From Lachnospiraceae bacterium (lineage in GTDB: Bacteria; Bacillota_A; Clostridia; Lachnospirales; Lachnospiraceae): a stretch of 64,000 bases of DNA. Shown piece after piece: positions 37,237-45,882 of the stretch. Each line of letters begins with the position of its first letter. Position 1 is the first letter of the stretch. A program made the position numbers and the translations under genes. The notes under the pieces were generated by a model. The model was not told the origin of the DNA. It did not search any database and was given only the letters and a program-made list of their open reading frames with translations. The stretch lies in assembly GCA_017416505.1 (NCBI GenBank), contig JAFQCI010000146.1, forward strand, positions 11,055-75,054, in the 5' to 3' direction.

Positions 37237-37260
37237 ACAACCCCTGTTTCCAGGAGTTGT
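37237..37260 (-). terminator. Terminator after the 37374 gene
   Basis: 10-bp stem ACAACCCCTG/CAGGAGTTGT with one G-T pair, tetraloop, then T5 on the minus strand. Confidence 0.7.
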
Positions 37261-37373
37261 TTCTTCTCAGTGAACATTTCTTTTATTTTACTTGGTCGCA
37301 TTCTACGACCAAATCTTTTATTAAACTTTCTTTAGGCTCACGTCCTATGCGCATTTAATTGTATTACTTTACA

Positions 37374-38102
37374 TTATTTTTTAAGAAGCCGAAAATCTCC
37401 CACGCCTTCATTAGAATGAGTACTAATATACATTTGAGTAAAATCAGTAATGGAAGCTAATATTTTTCCTTCTTTCTTATGCACCCCAACCACAATTTCA
37501 TAATTTTCACATTCCATTACAGCAAAATCAATATCACACTCTTCTAAACAGCCATACAAATTTTTATTATTTTTAGGATTGAGAAAAATATATACATCAT
37601 AATAACTATTTTCAGAAGCTATGAGTTCTATCGTGTATTTATTTTTCTTTTCAAAATTTTTTGATATACTTCGCTTCATAATTTCGGTTGAAAAAGTAAT
37701 CGCTGAAATCAACTCATAATCTACAATACTATCAATGTTTTCTCTATCATATTCACAATAAGAGTTCAATGGATTGTCTTTGGAAACAACCGCGCCATTG
37801 TAATATAAGGTTCTATGCAATCTATTATAATGCCTTGTAGTATGAATCTGTCCATACAAAAAATCTTCATCTATATCAACAAAACAACTTTCGCTCCATT
37901 GTTTCCTGCAACTTCCTTTATTTTTGCATTGAAATCTACAATAAATATCTTTCAAATAAGTTTTAGTATATCCTGGAGTAATAATAATATCTCTTTTTCC
38001 ACATTTTATTATACAACAAATCTTTTTTACTTGATTTTCATTATTAGAACACATTAGTATGTATAATTCATTTTTATTGTTTCCACTAAACTTATATTTC
38101 AT
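37374..38102 (-). CDS. Protein of unknown function in an accessory patch
   Basis: 242 aa, soluble, rich in Asn, Lys, Tyr and Cys (nine Cys, including a CRFQC pair and CYGC-like spacing). Very AT-rich compared with neighbours, with many AAT and ATA codons, which hints at acquired DNA. The start at 38102 has AAAGGAG upstream and overlaps the end of a decayed upstream frame. I do not recognise it. It lies next to a toxin-antitoxin pair. Confidence 0.5.
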   Translation of the reverse strand: MKYKFSGNNKNELYILMCSNNENQVKKICCIIKCGKRDIIITPGYTKTYLKDIYCRFQCKNKGSCRKQWSESCFVDIDEDFLYGQIHTTRHYNRLHRTLYYNGAVVSKDNPLNSYCEYDRENIDSIVDYELISAITFSTEIMKRSISKNFEKKNKYTIELIASENSYYDVYIFLNPKNNKNLYGCLEECDIDFAVMECENYEIVVGVHKKEGKILASITDFTQMYISTHSNEGVGDFRLLKK

Positions 38103-38332
38103 CGTCTGCTCCTTTCTTAACAACATTCGCTTTAACTTTATCAAAATATTTACAGATATTTTTCAACAACTTGTAACAAGAATCATACAACTTTACATCA
38201 TAGCTCTGATAATGGTTTCCTATACTCAATGGAATACTGTCTTGCTCCTATTCTTGCAAATATATTCACATCATCTAATAAATAATCTTTGAAATTTGAT
38301 ACCTTCAAAGTTCTATCATCTATATTATTATT
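38092..38332 (-). pseudogene. Decayed coding remnant upstream of the unknown gene
   Basis: Reads VSNFKDYLLDDVNIFARIGA to QYSIEYRK, then needs one frame change to SYDVKLYDSCYKLLKNICKY and FDKVKANVVKKGADDEI, ending at TAA 38092 and overlapping the next ATG. No start and no ribosome site. The remaining gene-free bases up to 38418 show nothing. Confidence 0.4.
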
Positions 38333-38418
38333 TTACCTTTCTTATTAAAGGATGACTATATATCCCCTTACTCAAATAGAGGTTCCCATAAAATTTACTA
38401 CCGACTCTCCTTGAAAAT

Positions 38419-39021
38419 CTATGAATCAATATTTAAGATTTTTCTTTCCATATTAAAAATATTCGTTAGTGCTTCGATATCCTCTCGTAACCATTCATTG
38501 CATTCATCATAAAAATATTGTTCCTTTTTCTTCTTAAAAATTCTATGAGGTTTCTTTTTCGAATTATCATATATGTGACAAATATCACTCACTTCCACAA
38601 CATCTTTTACCAATTTTAATGCCCTATCATATCTTGCAACAATTTTATCTTCCGGAACATCATGTCCACCTGCTACTACTCTTGCCTTTACTCTAAAAAC
38701 ATTTATCAAAGGATCCGCTGTCAAAATATAATAACATCTAATAAAATAACCTTTTTCTTTGCCTCTACGCAAAAGATTCAAATTTCTATCCGTTGACATA
38801 ACTGTTTCAAAACAAAACTCCTGCACATTTTCCAAATATTCTTCTCTCTGCTTTTCTGCTATTTGTGCAGCTTCCATATCAGAACACTTCAGATTCTTTT
38901 TAATTTCATCCGCATTAATGTAAGCGATTGGTGGTTTTAATAATTCTGTAAAAGTGCTTTTACCAGAGCCATTCGGCCCAGCAAATACAACTATTTCAGG
39001 CTTCTTTTGTAATTCTTTCAC
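38419..39021 (-). CDS. Zeta-toxin-like P-loop kinase
   Basis: 200 aa. P-loop FAGPNGSGKSTFT followed by YINADEI (the Asp used by zeta toxins), the FETVMST segment and a conserved Arg region YDRALKLVK. Zeta toxins phosphorylate UDP-N-acetylglucosamine or related nucleotide sugars and block wall synthesis; chromosomal relatives may phosphorylate other targets. It overlaps an upstream 73-aa gene by 26 bp, a usual antitoxin-toxin junction. Family call good; target unknown. Confidence 0.82.
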   Translation of the reverse strand: MKELQKKPEIVVFAGPNGSGKSTFTELLKPPIAYINADEIKKNLKCSDMEAAQIAEKQREEYLENVQEFCFETVMSTDRNLNLLRRGKEKGYFIRCYYILTADPLINVFRVKARVVAGGHDVPEDKIVARYDRALKLVKDVVEVSDICHIYDNSKKKPHRIFKKKKEQYFYDECNEWLREDIEALTNIFNMERKILNIDS

Positions 39022-39217
39022 TATAACGCCCCTCTCTCATCTTTTTCCCAACAACAACCCTCGAACCATCACTATACTCTTGATATATTGTCTGTGTTTC
39101 GCCATCATATATAACTACCGGATTATCCATTGCCTTTTGCTTTTCAATTTCAATCTTGACTGCCGCATTGGCACGTTTTACTACTTGTGAATCGGTAATA
39201 TATTCATTGCGTTCCAT
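38996..39217 (-). CDS. Candidate antitoxin of the zeta-like toxin
   Basis: 73 aa: MERNEYITDSQVVKRANAAV, IEIEKQKAMDNPVVIYDGE, then GSRVVVGKKMREGRY. It is small, charged, lies immediately upstream of the toxin and overlaps it by 26 bp. It does not look like epsilon antitoxin. AGGAGG is 12 nt before ATG, longer than usual. The role is inferred from position and size. Confidence 0.62.
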   Translation of the reverse strand: MERNEYITDSQVVKRANAAVKIEIEKQKAMDNPVVIYDGETQTIYQEYSDGSRVVVGKKMREGRYSERITKEA

Positions 39218-39276
39218 AATTCTCTTGCCTCCTCACTATCTATCCTTATTATATTCAAATACCATATAAAAAATAG

Positions 39277-39329
39277 AGGAGCGAAACAAAACAATGTATT
39301 TTTTATAATCATTGTTTCGCTTCGCTCCT
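39277..39329 (-). terminator. Terminator of the GGGtGRT gene pair
   Basis: Long stem AGGAGCGAAACAA and TTGTTTCGC-TTC-GCTCCT, 28 bp below the stop at 39357. Confidence 0.65.
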
Positions 39330-39356
39330 ACCTATTTAAAATTTATATTACTAATA

Positions 39357-40367
39357 TTAGAACTTTCCAGCGTCTGCTGCTTCCTGAATACTTACAGCAA
39401 CAGCTACAGTCATACCAACCATAGGATTGTTACCAGCACCGATAAGTCCCATCATTTCTACGTGAGCAGGAACGGAAGAAGAACCAGCGAACTGAGCATC
39501 TGAGTGCATACGTCCCATAGTATCTGTCATACCATAAGAAGCAGGACCTGCTGCCATGTTATCTGGGTGAAGAGTACGTCCTGTACCACCACCAGAAGCT
39601 ACTGAGAAGTATTTCTTTCCTTGTTCGATACATTCTTTCTTATAAGTACCTGCAACTGGATGTTGGAATCTTGTAGGGTTAGTTGAGTTACCAGTGATAG
39701 AAACGTCAACACCTTCCTTATGCATGATAGCAACACCTTCACAAACATCGTTTGCACCGTAGCAGTTTACTTTTGCACGAAGACCATCTGAGTATGCTTT
39801 TCTGGATACTTCTTTAACAGTGTTTGTATATGGGTCATATTCTGTTTCTACGAATGTAAATCCGTTGATACGAGAAATAATCTGAGCTGCATCTTTACCA
39901 AGACCGTTTAAGATAACACGTAATGGTTTTTTACGAACCTTGTTTGCTTTTTCAGCAATACCGATTGCACCTTCAGCAGCTGCGAAAGATTCGTGACCAG
40001 CTAAGAATGCGAAACATTCAGTTTCTTCTTCCAATAACATCTTACCAAGGTTACCATGTCCAAGACCTACTTTACGAGTATCTGCAACAGAACCTGGGAT
40101 ACAGAAAGCCTGAAGACCTTCACCGATTGCAGCAGCAGCGTCAGCAGCTCTCTTACAACCTTTTTTAATTGCGATAGCTGCACCTGTAATATAAGCCCAG
40201 CAAGCATTTTCAAAGCAGATTGGCTGAATGCCTTTTACCATAGCATATACGTCTAAACCTGCATCTTTTGTAATTTTTTCAGCTTCTTCAAGAGAAGCGA
40301 TTCCATAACTGTTTAAAACTGCATTGATCTGATCAATACGTCTTTCATATGATTCAAATAAAGCCAT
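39357..40367 (-). CDS. GGGtGRT protein
   Basis: 336 aa. It contains VASGGGTGRTLHPDNMAAGP, the motif that names the family. Cysteines occur singly (ICFENACWAY, NCYGANDVCEG). Codon use is strongly biased (GTA, GCA, GAA, AAC) as in very highly expressed genes. It follows the scaffold-like gene by 20 bp with AGGAGG before its ATG. The family is common in clostridia and always near the same partner; its function is not known. A role in iron-sulfur or metal-centre assembly is suggested only by the partner. Confidence 0.9.
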   Translation of the reverse strand: MALFESYERRIDQINAVLNSYGIASLEEAEKITKDAGLDVYAMVKGIQPICFENACWAYITGAAIAIKKGCKRAADAAAAIGEGLQAFCIPGSVADTRKVGLGHGNLGKMLLEEETECFAFLAGHESFAAAEGAIGIAEKANKVRKKPLRVILNGLGKDAAQIISRINGFTFVETEYDPYTNTVKEVSRKAYSDGLRAKVNCYGANDVCEGVAIMHKEGVDVSITGNSTNPTRFQHPVAGTYKKECIEQGKKYFSVASGGGTGRTLHPDNMAAGPASYGMTDTMGRMHSDAQFAGSSSVPAHVEMMGLIGAGNNPMVGMTVAVAVSIQEAADAGKF

Positions 40368-40387
40368 TATAGTTTCCTCCTCTTTCT

Positions 40388-41092
40388 CTATTTCACTTCT
40401 TCGTCTGTTCTAGGGTCAATAATCTTAACAGCATCAGCAACACGTCCATATTGTCCGCAAGCTTTTTCGTAAGCAGTGTTAGGGTCATCACCTTTTTTGA
40501 TGAAGTCTGTCATCTTACCAAGGCTAACAAATTTATAACCGATGATTTGGTCATCAGCATCAAGAGCGATACCAGTAACATAACCTTCAGCCATTTCTAA
40601 GTAACGAGGACCTTTCTTAAGTGTTCCGTACATAGTACCAACCTGAGAACGTAATCCTTTTCCTAAATCTTCAAGACCTGCACCGATTGCAAGACCGTCT
40701 TCAGAGAATGCACTCTGAGTACGTCCGTAAACGATTTGTAAGAATAATTCTCTCATTGCTGTATTAATAGCATCACAAACTAAGTCAGTATTTAATGCTT
40801 CAAGGATAGTTCTTCCTGGTAAAATTTCAGCTGCCATAGCTGCTGAGTGAGTCATACCTGAACATCCGATAGTTTCTACTAATGCTTCTTGAATGATACC
40901 TTCTTTTACATTTAAAGATAACTTACAAGCACCTTGCTGTGGAGCACACCAGCCAATACCGTGTGTAAAACCAGAGATATCTTTAACATCTTTTGCTTTC
41001 ACCCATTTTGCTTCTTCTGGGATAGGTGCACAACCGTGATTAACGCCTTGTGCTACTGTACACATTTTTTCAACTTCATGTGAGTAAATCAT
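40388..41092 (-). CDS. Iron-sulfur cluster assembly scaffold-like protein, GGGtGRT partner
   Basis: 234 aa. Related to the IscU/NifU scaffold fold, with cysteines in NHGCAP, IGWCAPQQGACKLS, IGCSGMTHSAAM and ACGQYG. Shares the optimal codon use of its neighbour, so the pair is probably abundant. AAAGGAG lies 8 nt before ATG. The leader from a candidate promoter at 41286-41258 (TTGCTA, 17 nt, TAGACT) is about 160 nt long. Confidence 0.85.
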   Translation of the reverse strand: MIYSHEVEKMCTVAQGVNHGCAPIPEEAKWVKAKDVKDISGFTHGIGWCAPQQGACKLSLNVKEGIIQEALVETIGCSGMTHSAAMAAEILPGRTILEALNTDLVCDAINTAMRELFLQIVYGRTQSAFSEDGLAIGAGLEDLGKGLRSQVGTMYGTLKKGPRYLEMAEGYVTGIALDADDQIIGYKFVSLGKMTDFIKKGDDPNTAYEKACGQYGRVADAVKIIDPRTDEEVK

Positions 41093-41425
41093 GTTGAAAC
41101 TCCTTTCAAAAATAAATTCGTTAATTCGTTGAGGTTTCGCTACCGTTCACCTAGGAACTGAAACAAGTTTTCCTCTGTATTGATTTTTCCTGACACTCTT
41201 TGATAAAAAGTCTCAAAAACAATACCTTGTTCCTATTTTCTCACAAACTTCTGAAATAGTCTAGTTTTTTTTTTAATTTTTAGCAACAATTCAAAGGGAA
41301 ATCAAAAATTTTACTATTTTCACACAATTTACGATGCCCTGAAAACAAGAAATCCAATTTTATCCATCATTCTTTTTATTATGAAACCCATGCCAAAATA
41401 CCTTTTGACTCCAACATTTTTATTA
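41093..41425 (-). promoter_or_regulatory. Long leader and promoter region of the GGGtGRT pair
   Basis: 333 bp without a gene. It holds TTGCTA (41286-41281), 17 nt, TAGACT (41263-41258) on the minus strand, then a 160-nt untranslated leader with no known riboswitch core. At 41389-41425 a dispersed motif (CAAAATACCTTTTGA then CCAACAT) is shared with 46912-46950. Confidence 0.5.
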
Positions 41426-42436
41426 TTACTGATTGTGATTGATTTGAAAGTTTTCCTCTAATCCTTCGGAATACACTACTTCCCCATCTTTCGTGATAAA
41501 AACAGCATAAATCCCCTCCAGGGAATCAATGAGTTCCATGCCCTTTTCTTTTCCCAAAATAAAACAAGTGGTACTTAAAGCGTCTGCCCTTGCTGCCTCC
41601 TTTGCCAATATGGTAACTCCTACCAAATCACTTTCGCAAGGATATCCGGTATCCGGATTTAAAATATGATGATAAAAAATACCATCCACAGTAAAACAGC
41701 GTTCATAAATTCCGGAAGAAACTGCCGCATAATCCTTCAATCCAACTGTTCCAATGACTTCTTTTCTGTCTTCAAAGGGTTTTTGTATCCCTATGTTAAA
41801 CTCTGTTCCATCCGGTTTCCCACCAATTAAAACAATGTTTCCCCCTAAATCAATAATGGCACTTTCCACACCATTAGAAACCAGATACTCCTTTAATTTA
41901 TCTGCAATATAACCTTTGGCAACAGCTCCAAGGTCAATACCAGTATCCCCATTTTTCTTTATCACTCTTCCGTTTTCTAACTGTAGGTTTTCGTATCCTA
42001 CATTTTCTAATTCCTTTGACAATATTTCTTCCTCTGGTACTACCGGTTCCAACGAAGAAAAATCCCAAAGACTGCTTACCGGTTCAATGGTAACGTCAAA
42101 GGCACCATCCGTTAATTCGCTGTACTCCATTGATAATTCCAACAATTCATATACTTCTTCCGAAACCTCATATTCTCCCGCCTCTTTCTGATTAAACTGA
42201 CTCACTTCGCTGTCCGGTAACGTCCTGCTTAGCATCTGTTCGTACTCTTCACACAAGTCAAAACACTCTTCTATCAGTTCCATATCCTGATGGTCATATA
42301 AAGTAATCGTAACATAAGTATTTAGCATGATTTTCGTTTTGCTCATTGGTTCTTTGGCTTTTGCATTACATCCTGTTATTACAAGCAAAACCATACTAAG
42401 CAACAAAGCTGTTAAACTAGCTTTTTTATTTTTCAT
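41426..42436 (-). CDS. apbE: FAD:protein FMN transferase, lipoprotein
   Basis: 336 aa. A lipoprotein signal (LLLSMVLLVITGC) anchors it outside the membrane. ApbE core: ITLYDHQDMELIEECFDLCE, TDGAFDVTIEPVSSLWDF, GIDLGAVAKGYIADKL and ALSTTCFILGKEKG, with the flavin/metal sites. It attaches FMN to Thr residues of membrane redox proteins such as RnfD/RnfG or NqrB/C. None of those targets is in the window. It ends at 41426, next to the dispersed motif. Confidence 0.93.
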   Translation of the reverse strand: MKNKKASLTALLLSMVLLVITGCNAKAKEPMSKTKIMLNTYVTITLYDHQDMELIEECFDLCEEYEQMLSRTLPDSEVSQFNQKEAGEYEVSEEVYELLELSMEYSELTDGAFDVTIEPVSSLWDFSSLEPVVPEEEILSKELENVGYENLQLENGRVIKKNGDTGIDLGAVAKGYIADKLKEYLVSNGVESAIIDLGGNIVLIGGKPDGTEFNIGIQKPFEDRKEVIGTVGLKDYAAVSSGIYERCFTVDGIFYHHILNPDTGYPCESDLVGVTILAKEAARADALSTTCFILGKEKGMELIDSLEGIYAVFITKDGEVVYSEGLEENFQINHNQ

Positions 42437-42526
42437 TTAATTTTAATCTCCATTCCCACGCTATATTTTTACAATAAATATCCATTTAAAATAACTTGTA
42501 AACCCTTAACACATATTGCATCTATC

Positions 42527-42552
42527 GTTACTGTTCACGTGTGAACAACAAC
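42527..42552. mobile_element. 26-bp palindromic miniature element with exact 8-bp target duplication
   Basis: Arms GTTACTGTTCAC and GTGAACAACAAC (right arm has drifted at two bases). Flanked by CATCTATC at 42519-42526 and CATCTATC at 42553-42560. A partial GAACAGTAAC lies 40 bp on, at 42592. Confidence 0.8.
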
Positions 42553-42646
42553 CATCTATCTACCCAAGATACAAGTGTCTGTTTACTATAAGAACAGTAA
42601 CTCATCATACACCAGCAGCCAAACCTCGTCAAGAGTGAGTTGTCCC

Positions 42647-42675
42647 TTGACAATTTTTACTTTACTTATTATAAT
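42647..42675 (+). promoter_or_regulatory. Consensus promoter of the zur-znu operon
   Basis: Perfect TTGACA (42647-42652), 17 nt, perfect TATAAT (42670-42675). Full consensus suggests that output depends on repression. Confidence 0.8.
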
Positions 42676-42682
42676 ATGAATC

Positions 42683-42697
42683 TGAAATTCGATTTCA
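42683..42697 (+). promoter_or_regulatory. Candidate Zur operator
   Basis: TGAAAT-TCG-ATTTCA, a perfect 6-bp inverted repeat with 3-nt spacer, lying at the predicted transcription start (about +1 to +15). A Fur-family protein gene follows. It does not match the B. subtilis Zur box word for word, so the assignment is by position and symmetry. Confidence 0.55.
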
Positions 42698-42730
42698 ATT
42701 TCAAATTGTGACATTTCCTTGGAGGATTTT

Positions 42731-43138
42731 ATGGGACAAAATACAGAATATAAAACGAAGCAAAAAGAAGCGATTTATCAATATTTATTGGAACATAAAG
42801 AAAAACATCTTACCATTGATGAGATTTTAGAATATTTCCTTAGTTCTCAACAAAAAATCGGAAGAACTACGATTTATCGATACTTAGAGAAGCTGGTTGA
42901 AAAGGGCGAAGTCCGAAAATACTTTATTGAAGAAGGGGTGAGTGCCTGCTATCAGCTTATTACAAAGGGTTCTTGCTGTAACGAGCATTTCCATGCAAAA
43001 TGTACGAAATGTGGCACTCTTTATCATGTAGAATGTTCTTCTCTCTTACAAATCGGAGAACATTTGAAAGAACATCATAACTTTATCATTGACCACACAA
43101 AAACTGTTTTTTATGGAATTTGCGAAAAATGCCATTGA
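42731..43138 (+). CDS. Fur-family regulator, probably Zur
   Basis: 135 aa. Winged helix (KQKEAIYQYLLEHKEKHLT, GRTTIYRYLEKLVEKGEV), then the metal site with HFHAKCTKCGTLYHVEC and a final CEKCH giving two CXXC pairs for structural zinc. The start at 42731 has GGAGG 5 nt upstream; TTG at 42719 is not supported. It is the first gene before a zinc ABC importer and overlaps the operator region, so it should sense zinc and repress the operon, itself included. Confidence 0.85.
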   Translation: MGQNTEYKTKQKEAIYQYLLEHKEKHLTIDEILEYFLSSQQKIGRTTIYRYLEKLVEKGEVRKYFIEEGVSACYQLITKGSCCNEHFHAKCTKCGTLYHVECSSLLQIGEHLKEHHNFIIDHTKTVFYGICEKCH

Positions 43139-43189
43139 TGTTTTATCATGTGATTGTTTATAACATTTTGAAAGGAACTGTAAATCGAA

Positions 43190-44224
43190 ATGAATAGGAT
43201 TAAAAAAATTCTCGTTTCCTTTTCTTTGATTTTGACATTATTTCTACTTTGTGGATGTAATGCACCCTATCAGAAAAGTGACGATAAACTGGTAGTGGTA
43301 ACTACGATTTTCCCATACTATGATTTTGTAAGGGAACTTGGAACCACTAATATAGAACTTCATTTATTAATTACGCCGGGAATGGACTCCCATTCTTACG
43401 AACCCACTCCTTCTGATTTAATATTGTTACAAAATGCCGATTTACTCATATACAATGGTGGTGAAGCAGAGGTATGGGTGGAAGAAATTTTACAAAGCAT
43501 TGATACTTCTAACCTTTCTACTTTATGTATGATGGACTATGTTGAATTGATAGAAGAAGAACACGATGGAGAACATCATCATCATAACCACAACCACGAT
43601 GAGTCTTGTCCATTTGACTCCTCACAAGATGATTCAGAAGAACATCACGAAGAGGAACATTCAGAGGAAGAACACGATTCTGAACTTGTTTACGATGAAC
43701 ATATCTGGACATCCCCTAAAAATGCTATTTTGATTATTGAGGCCATTAAAAATCAATTATGTGAACTTGATAGCACCCATATGGAAGAATATGAAGCAAA
43801 TTATGAGTCCTATCGACTTGAATTAATAGAATTAGACCAGGCCTTTGAAGATACCATACAAAATGCTAAAACCAATGTCATTGTGGTAGGAGATAAATTT
43901 CCATTTCAATATTTTGTAAGCCACTATGGACTGGAGCATTATGCAGCGTTTCCTGCCTGCAGTTCCGAAGTAGAGCCTAGTGTAAAAACCATGATATCTC
44001 TTGTTGATACCATAAAAGCAGAGCATCTTAGTACGGTATTTTATACAGAATCCACAAACAATACAAAAGTTACCGCCACTATCTGTGAAGAAACAGGTGC
44101 AGATTCTTTATTACTACACTCCTGCCACACTGTCACGAACCAGGAATTGGAGGATGGAACTTCTTACTTAAGTATTATGTGGAAAAATGTAGAAGCATTA
44201 GAGAAAGGATTAAATACACCATGA
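43190..44224 (+). CDS. znuA: Zinc ABC transporter substrate-binding lipoprotein (ZnuA/AdcA)
   Basis: 344 aa. Lipobox LFLLCGC. Cluster A-1 metal-binding fold with MDSHSYEPTPSD, and a His/Glu-rich loop near residues 125-165 (EHHHHNHNHD, EEHHEEEHSEEEHD) that marks zinc rather than manganese binding. Later metal ligands lie near DEHIWTSPKN and FYTESTNN. Delivers Zn2+ to the ZnuB/ZnuC importer. 51 bp after the regulator gene. Confidence 0.93.
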   Translation: MNRIKKILVSFSLILTLFLLCGCNAPYQKSDDKLVVVTTIFPYYDFVRELGTTNIELHLLITPGMDSHSYEPTPSDLILLQNADLLIYNGGEAEVWVEEILQSIDTSNLSTLCMMDYVELIEEEHDGEHHHHNHNHDESCPFDSSQDDSEEHHEEEHSEEEHDSELVYDEHIWTSPKNAILIIEAIKNQLCELDSTHMEEYEANYESYRLELIELDQAFEDTIQNAKTNVIVVGDKFPFQYFVSHYGLEHYAAFPACSSEVEPSVKTMISLVDTIKAEHLSTVFYTESTNNTKVTATICEETGADSLLLHSCHTVTNQELEDGTSYLSIMWKNVEALEKGLNTP

Positions 44225-44937
44225 ATGAATTATTAGCTTGTAATAATGTCAGTTTTGGATATGAAAATATCATTGCCATCTCTGAAGTATCCTTTTCCCT
44301 AAAGGAAGGGGAATATCTTTGCGTTGTCGGTGAAAATGGTTCCGGTAAAAGTACCTTAATGAAAGGATTGTTAGGGTTATTAAAACCATTGAAAGGGGAA
44401 CTGGTTTTAGATGAATCACTACAGAAAAGTTCCATTGGCTACCTGCCACAACAAACAGACCTTCAAAAAGATTTTCCAGCAACGGTTTTCGAGGTTGTAC
44501 TTTCCGGTTGTTTAAAACAGCGAGGACTTCTCCCTTTTTATAGCAAGAAAGAAAAAGAAATTGCCATGAAAAATCTTAAACGCCTTGGCATGGAAGAATT
44601 CAAATCCCGACCATATAAGGAACTTTCTGGAGGACAACAACAAAGAGTGTTAATCGCAAGGGCTTTATGTGCCACCGACCAATTACTAATTTTAGACGAA
44701 CCGGTTACGGGACTAGACCCTGCGGCTACCATGGAATTGTATCAATTAATCAAACATTTAAATCAAAAATATAAGGTTGCTATTATTATGGTAACTCATG
44801 ATATTAAATCTGCCGTAAATCAAGCTGATTTGGTTTTACACTTAGGACAAACCCAGTTATTCTTTGGCACTGTGGAAGAATACAAACAGAGCGAAATCGG
44901 TAGTAGTTTTTTAAATCTAGGAAAGGAAGGAAAATAA
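44221..44937 (+). CDS. znuC: Zinc ABC transporter ATP-binding protein
   Basis: 238 aa. Walker A GENGSGKST, Q-loop LPQQTD, signature [17 protein letters not shown], Walker B LLILDEPVTGLD and H-loop VTHD. The start at 44221 overlaps the TGA stop of the binding-protein gene (ATGA), implying coupled translation; an upstream frame to 44179 is inside the previous gene. Confidence 0.93.
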   Translation: MNELLACNNVSFGYENIIAISEVSFSLKEGEYLCVVGENGSGKSTLMKGLLGLLKPLKGELVLDESLQKSSIGYLPQQTDLQKDFPATVFEVVLSGCLKQRGLLPFYSKKEKEIAMKNLKRLGMEEFKSRPYKELSGGQQQRVLIARALCATDQLLILDEPVTGLDPAATMELYQLIKHLNQKYKVAIIMVTHDIKSAVNQADLVLHLGQTQLFFGTVEEYKQSEIGSSFLNLGKEGK

Positions 44938-44939
44938 AT

Positions 44940-45785
44940 ATGAGCGGATTTTGGTATGATGTCTTTTCTTATGGATTTTTAGGTCGTGCATTTTTAGTCG
45001 GCTGCCTGGTTTCCCTTTGCTCCTCCCTGCTTGGAGTCATTTTGGTACTAAAACGCTATTCCATGATTGGAGATGGACTTTCCCATGTTTCCTTTGGTGC
45101 TTTGTCTGTGGCTGTAGCTTTAGGCTTTGCCCCTTTAAAAGTTTCCATTCCTGTGGTAATACTTGCTGCCTTTTTCCTTTTACGCATCCGTAACTCTAAA
45201 CGAATCAAAAGCGATGCTGCTATTGCAGTCATCTCTTCCAGTTCCCTTGCCATCGGTGTCATCGCCACCTCGCTTTCCACAGGTATGACCACTGATGTTT
45301 GCAGTTATATGTTTGGTAGTGTACTTGCCATGAATCAGGAAGATGTAGTGTTGAGTATTATACTTTCCATCGTGGTATTACTGCTTTTTGTTTTATGTTA
45401 TCATAAAATTTTTGCAGTTACCTTTGATGAAAGTTTCGCCTGTGCAACCGGGGTAAATGTTGGATTTTATAATTTGTTACTTGCAATTTTAACTGCCATT
45501 ACCATTGTTTTAGGTATGAGAATGATGGGGGCAATGCTGATTTCCAGCTTAATTATTTTTCCTGCTCTTACTTCCATGCGGGTATTCAAAAGCTTCAAAA
45601 TAGTTACTATCAGTTCCGGAGTTCTTTCCATCATCTGCTTTATTTTAGGTATGATGGGTTCTTATTTTTATTCCATTCCGGTGGGTGCCAGTGTTGTGGT
45701 AATAAATCTGTGCTTTTTATTGGTTGGATTCCTGATTGAATCTATTAAAAATAAAAAACAATTGCGTTCTTCCATTCAGAATTAA
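44940..45785 (+). CDS. znuB: Zinc ABC transporter permease
   Basis: 281 aa, about eight membrane segments, ABC-3 family. Conserved LKRYSMIGDGLSHVSFGALS near residue 40 is the usual family motif, and ATGVNVGFYNLLLAILTA follows. It starts 3 bp after the ATPase stop and ends the operon, before a terminator at 45820-45865. Confidence 0.93.
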   Translation: MSGFWYDVFSYGFLGRAFLVGCLVSLCSSLLGVILVLKRYSMIGDGLSHVSFGALSVAVALGFAPLKVSIPVVILAAFFLLRIRNSKRIKSDAAIAVISSSSLAIGVIATSLSTGMTTDVCSYMFGSVLAMNQEDVVLSIILSIVVLLLFVLCYHKIFAVTFDESFACATGVNVGFYNLLLAILTAITIVLGMRMMGAMLISSLIIFPALTSMRVFKSFKIVTISSGVLSIICFILGMMGSYFYSIPVGASVVVINLCFLLVGFLIESIKNKKQLRSSIQN

Positions 45786-45819
45786 ATTCTGATACTTCTA
45801 TATATATCACAATCGCCCA

Positions 45820-45865
45820 AAAGGAGAGCTTTTTAGAAGGCTTACATTCTAAACTGCTCTCCTTT
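45820..45865 (+). terminator. Terminator of the znu operon
   Basis: Stem AAAGGAGAGC/GCTCTCCTTT with an inner TTTAGAA/TTCTAAA and a T-rich tail. Confidence 0.75.
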
Positions 45866-45882
45866 ATATTTTTATCGTAATC

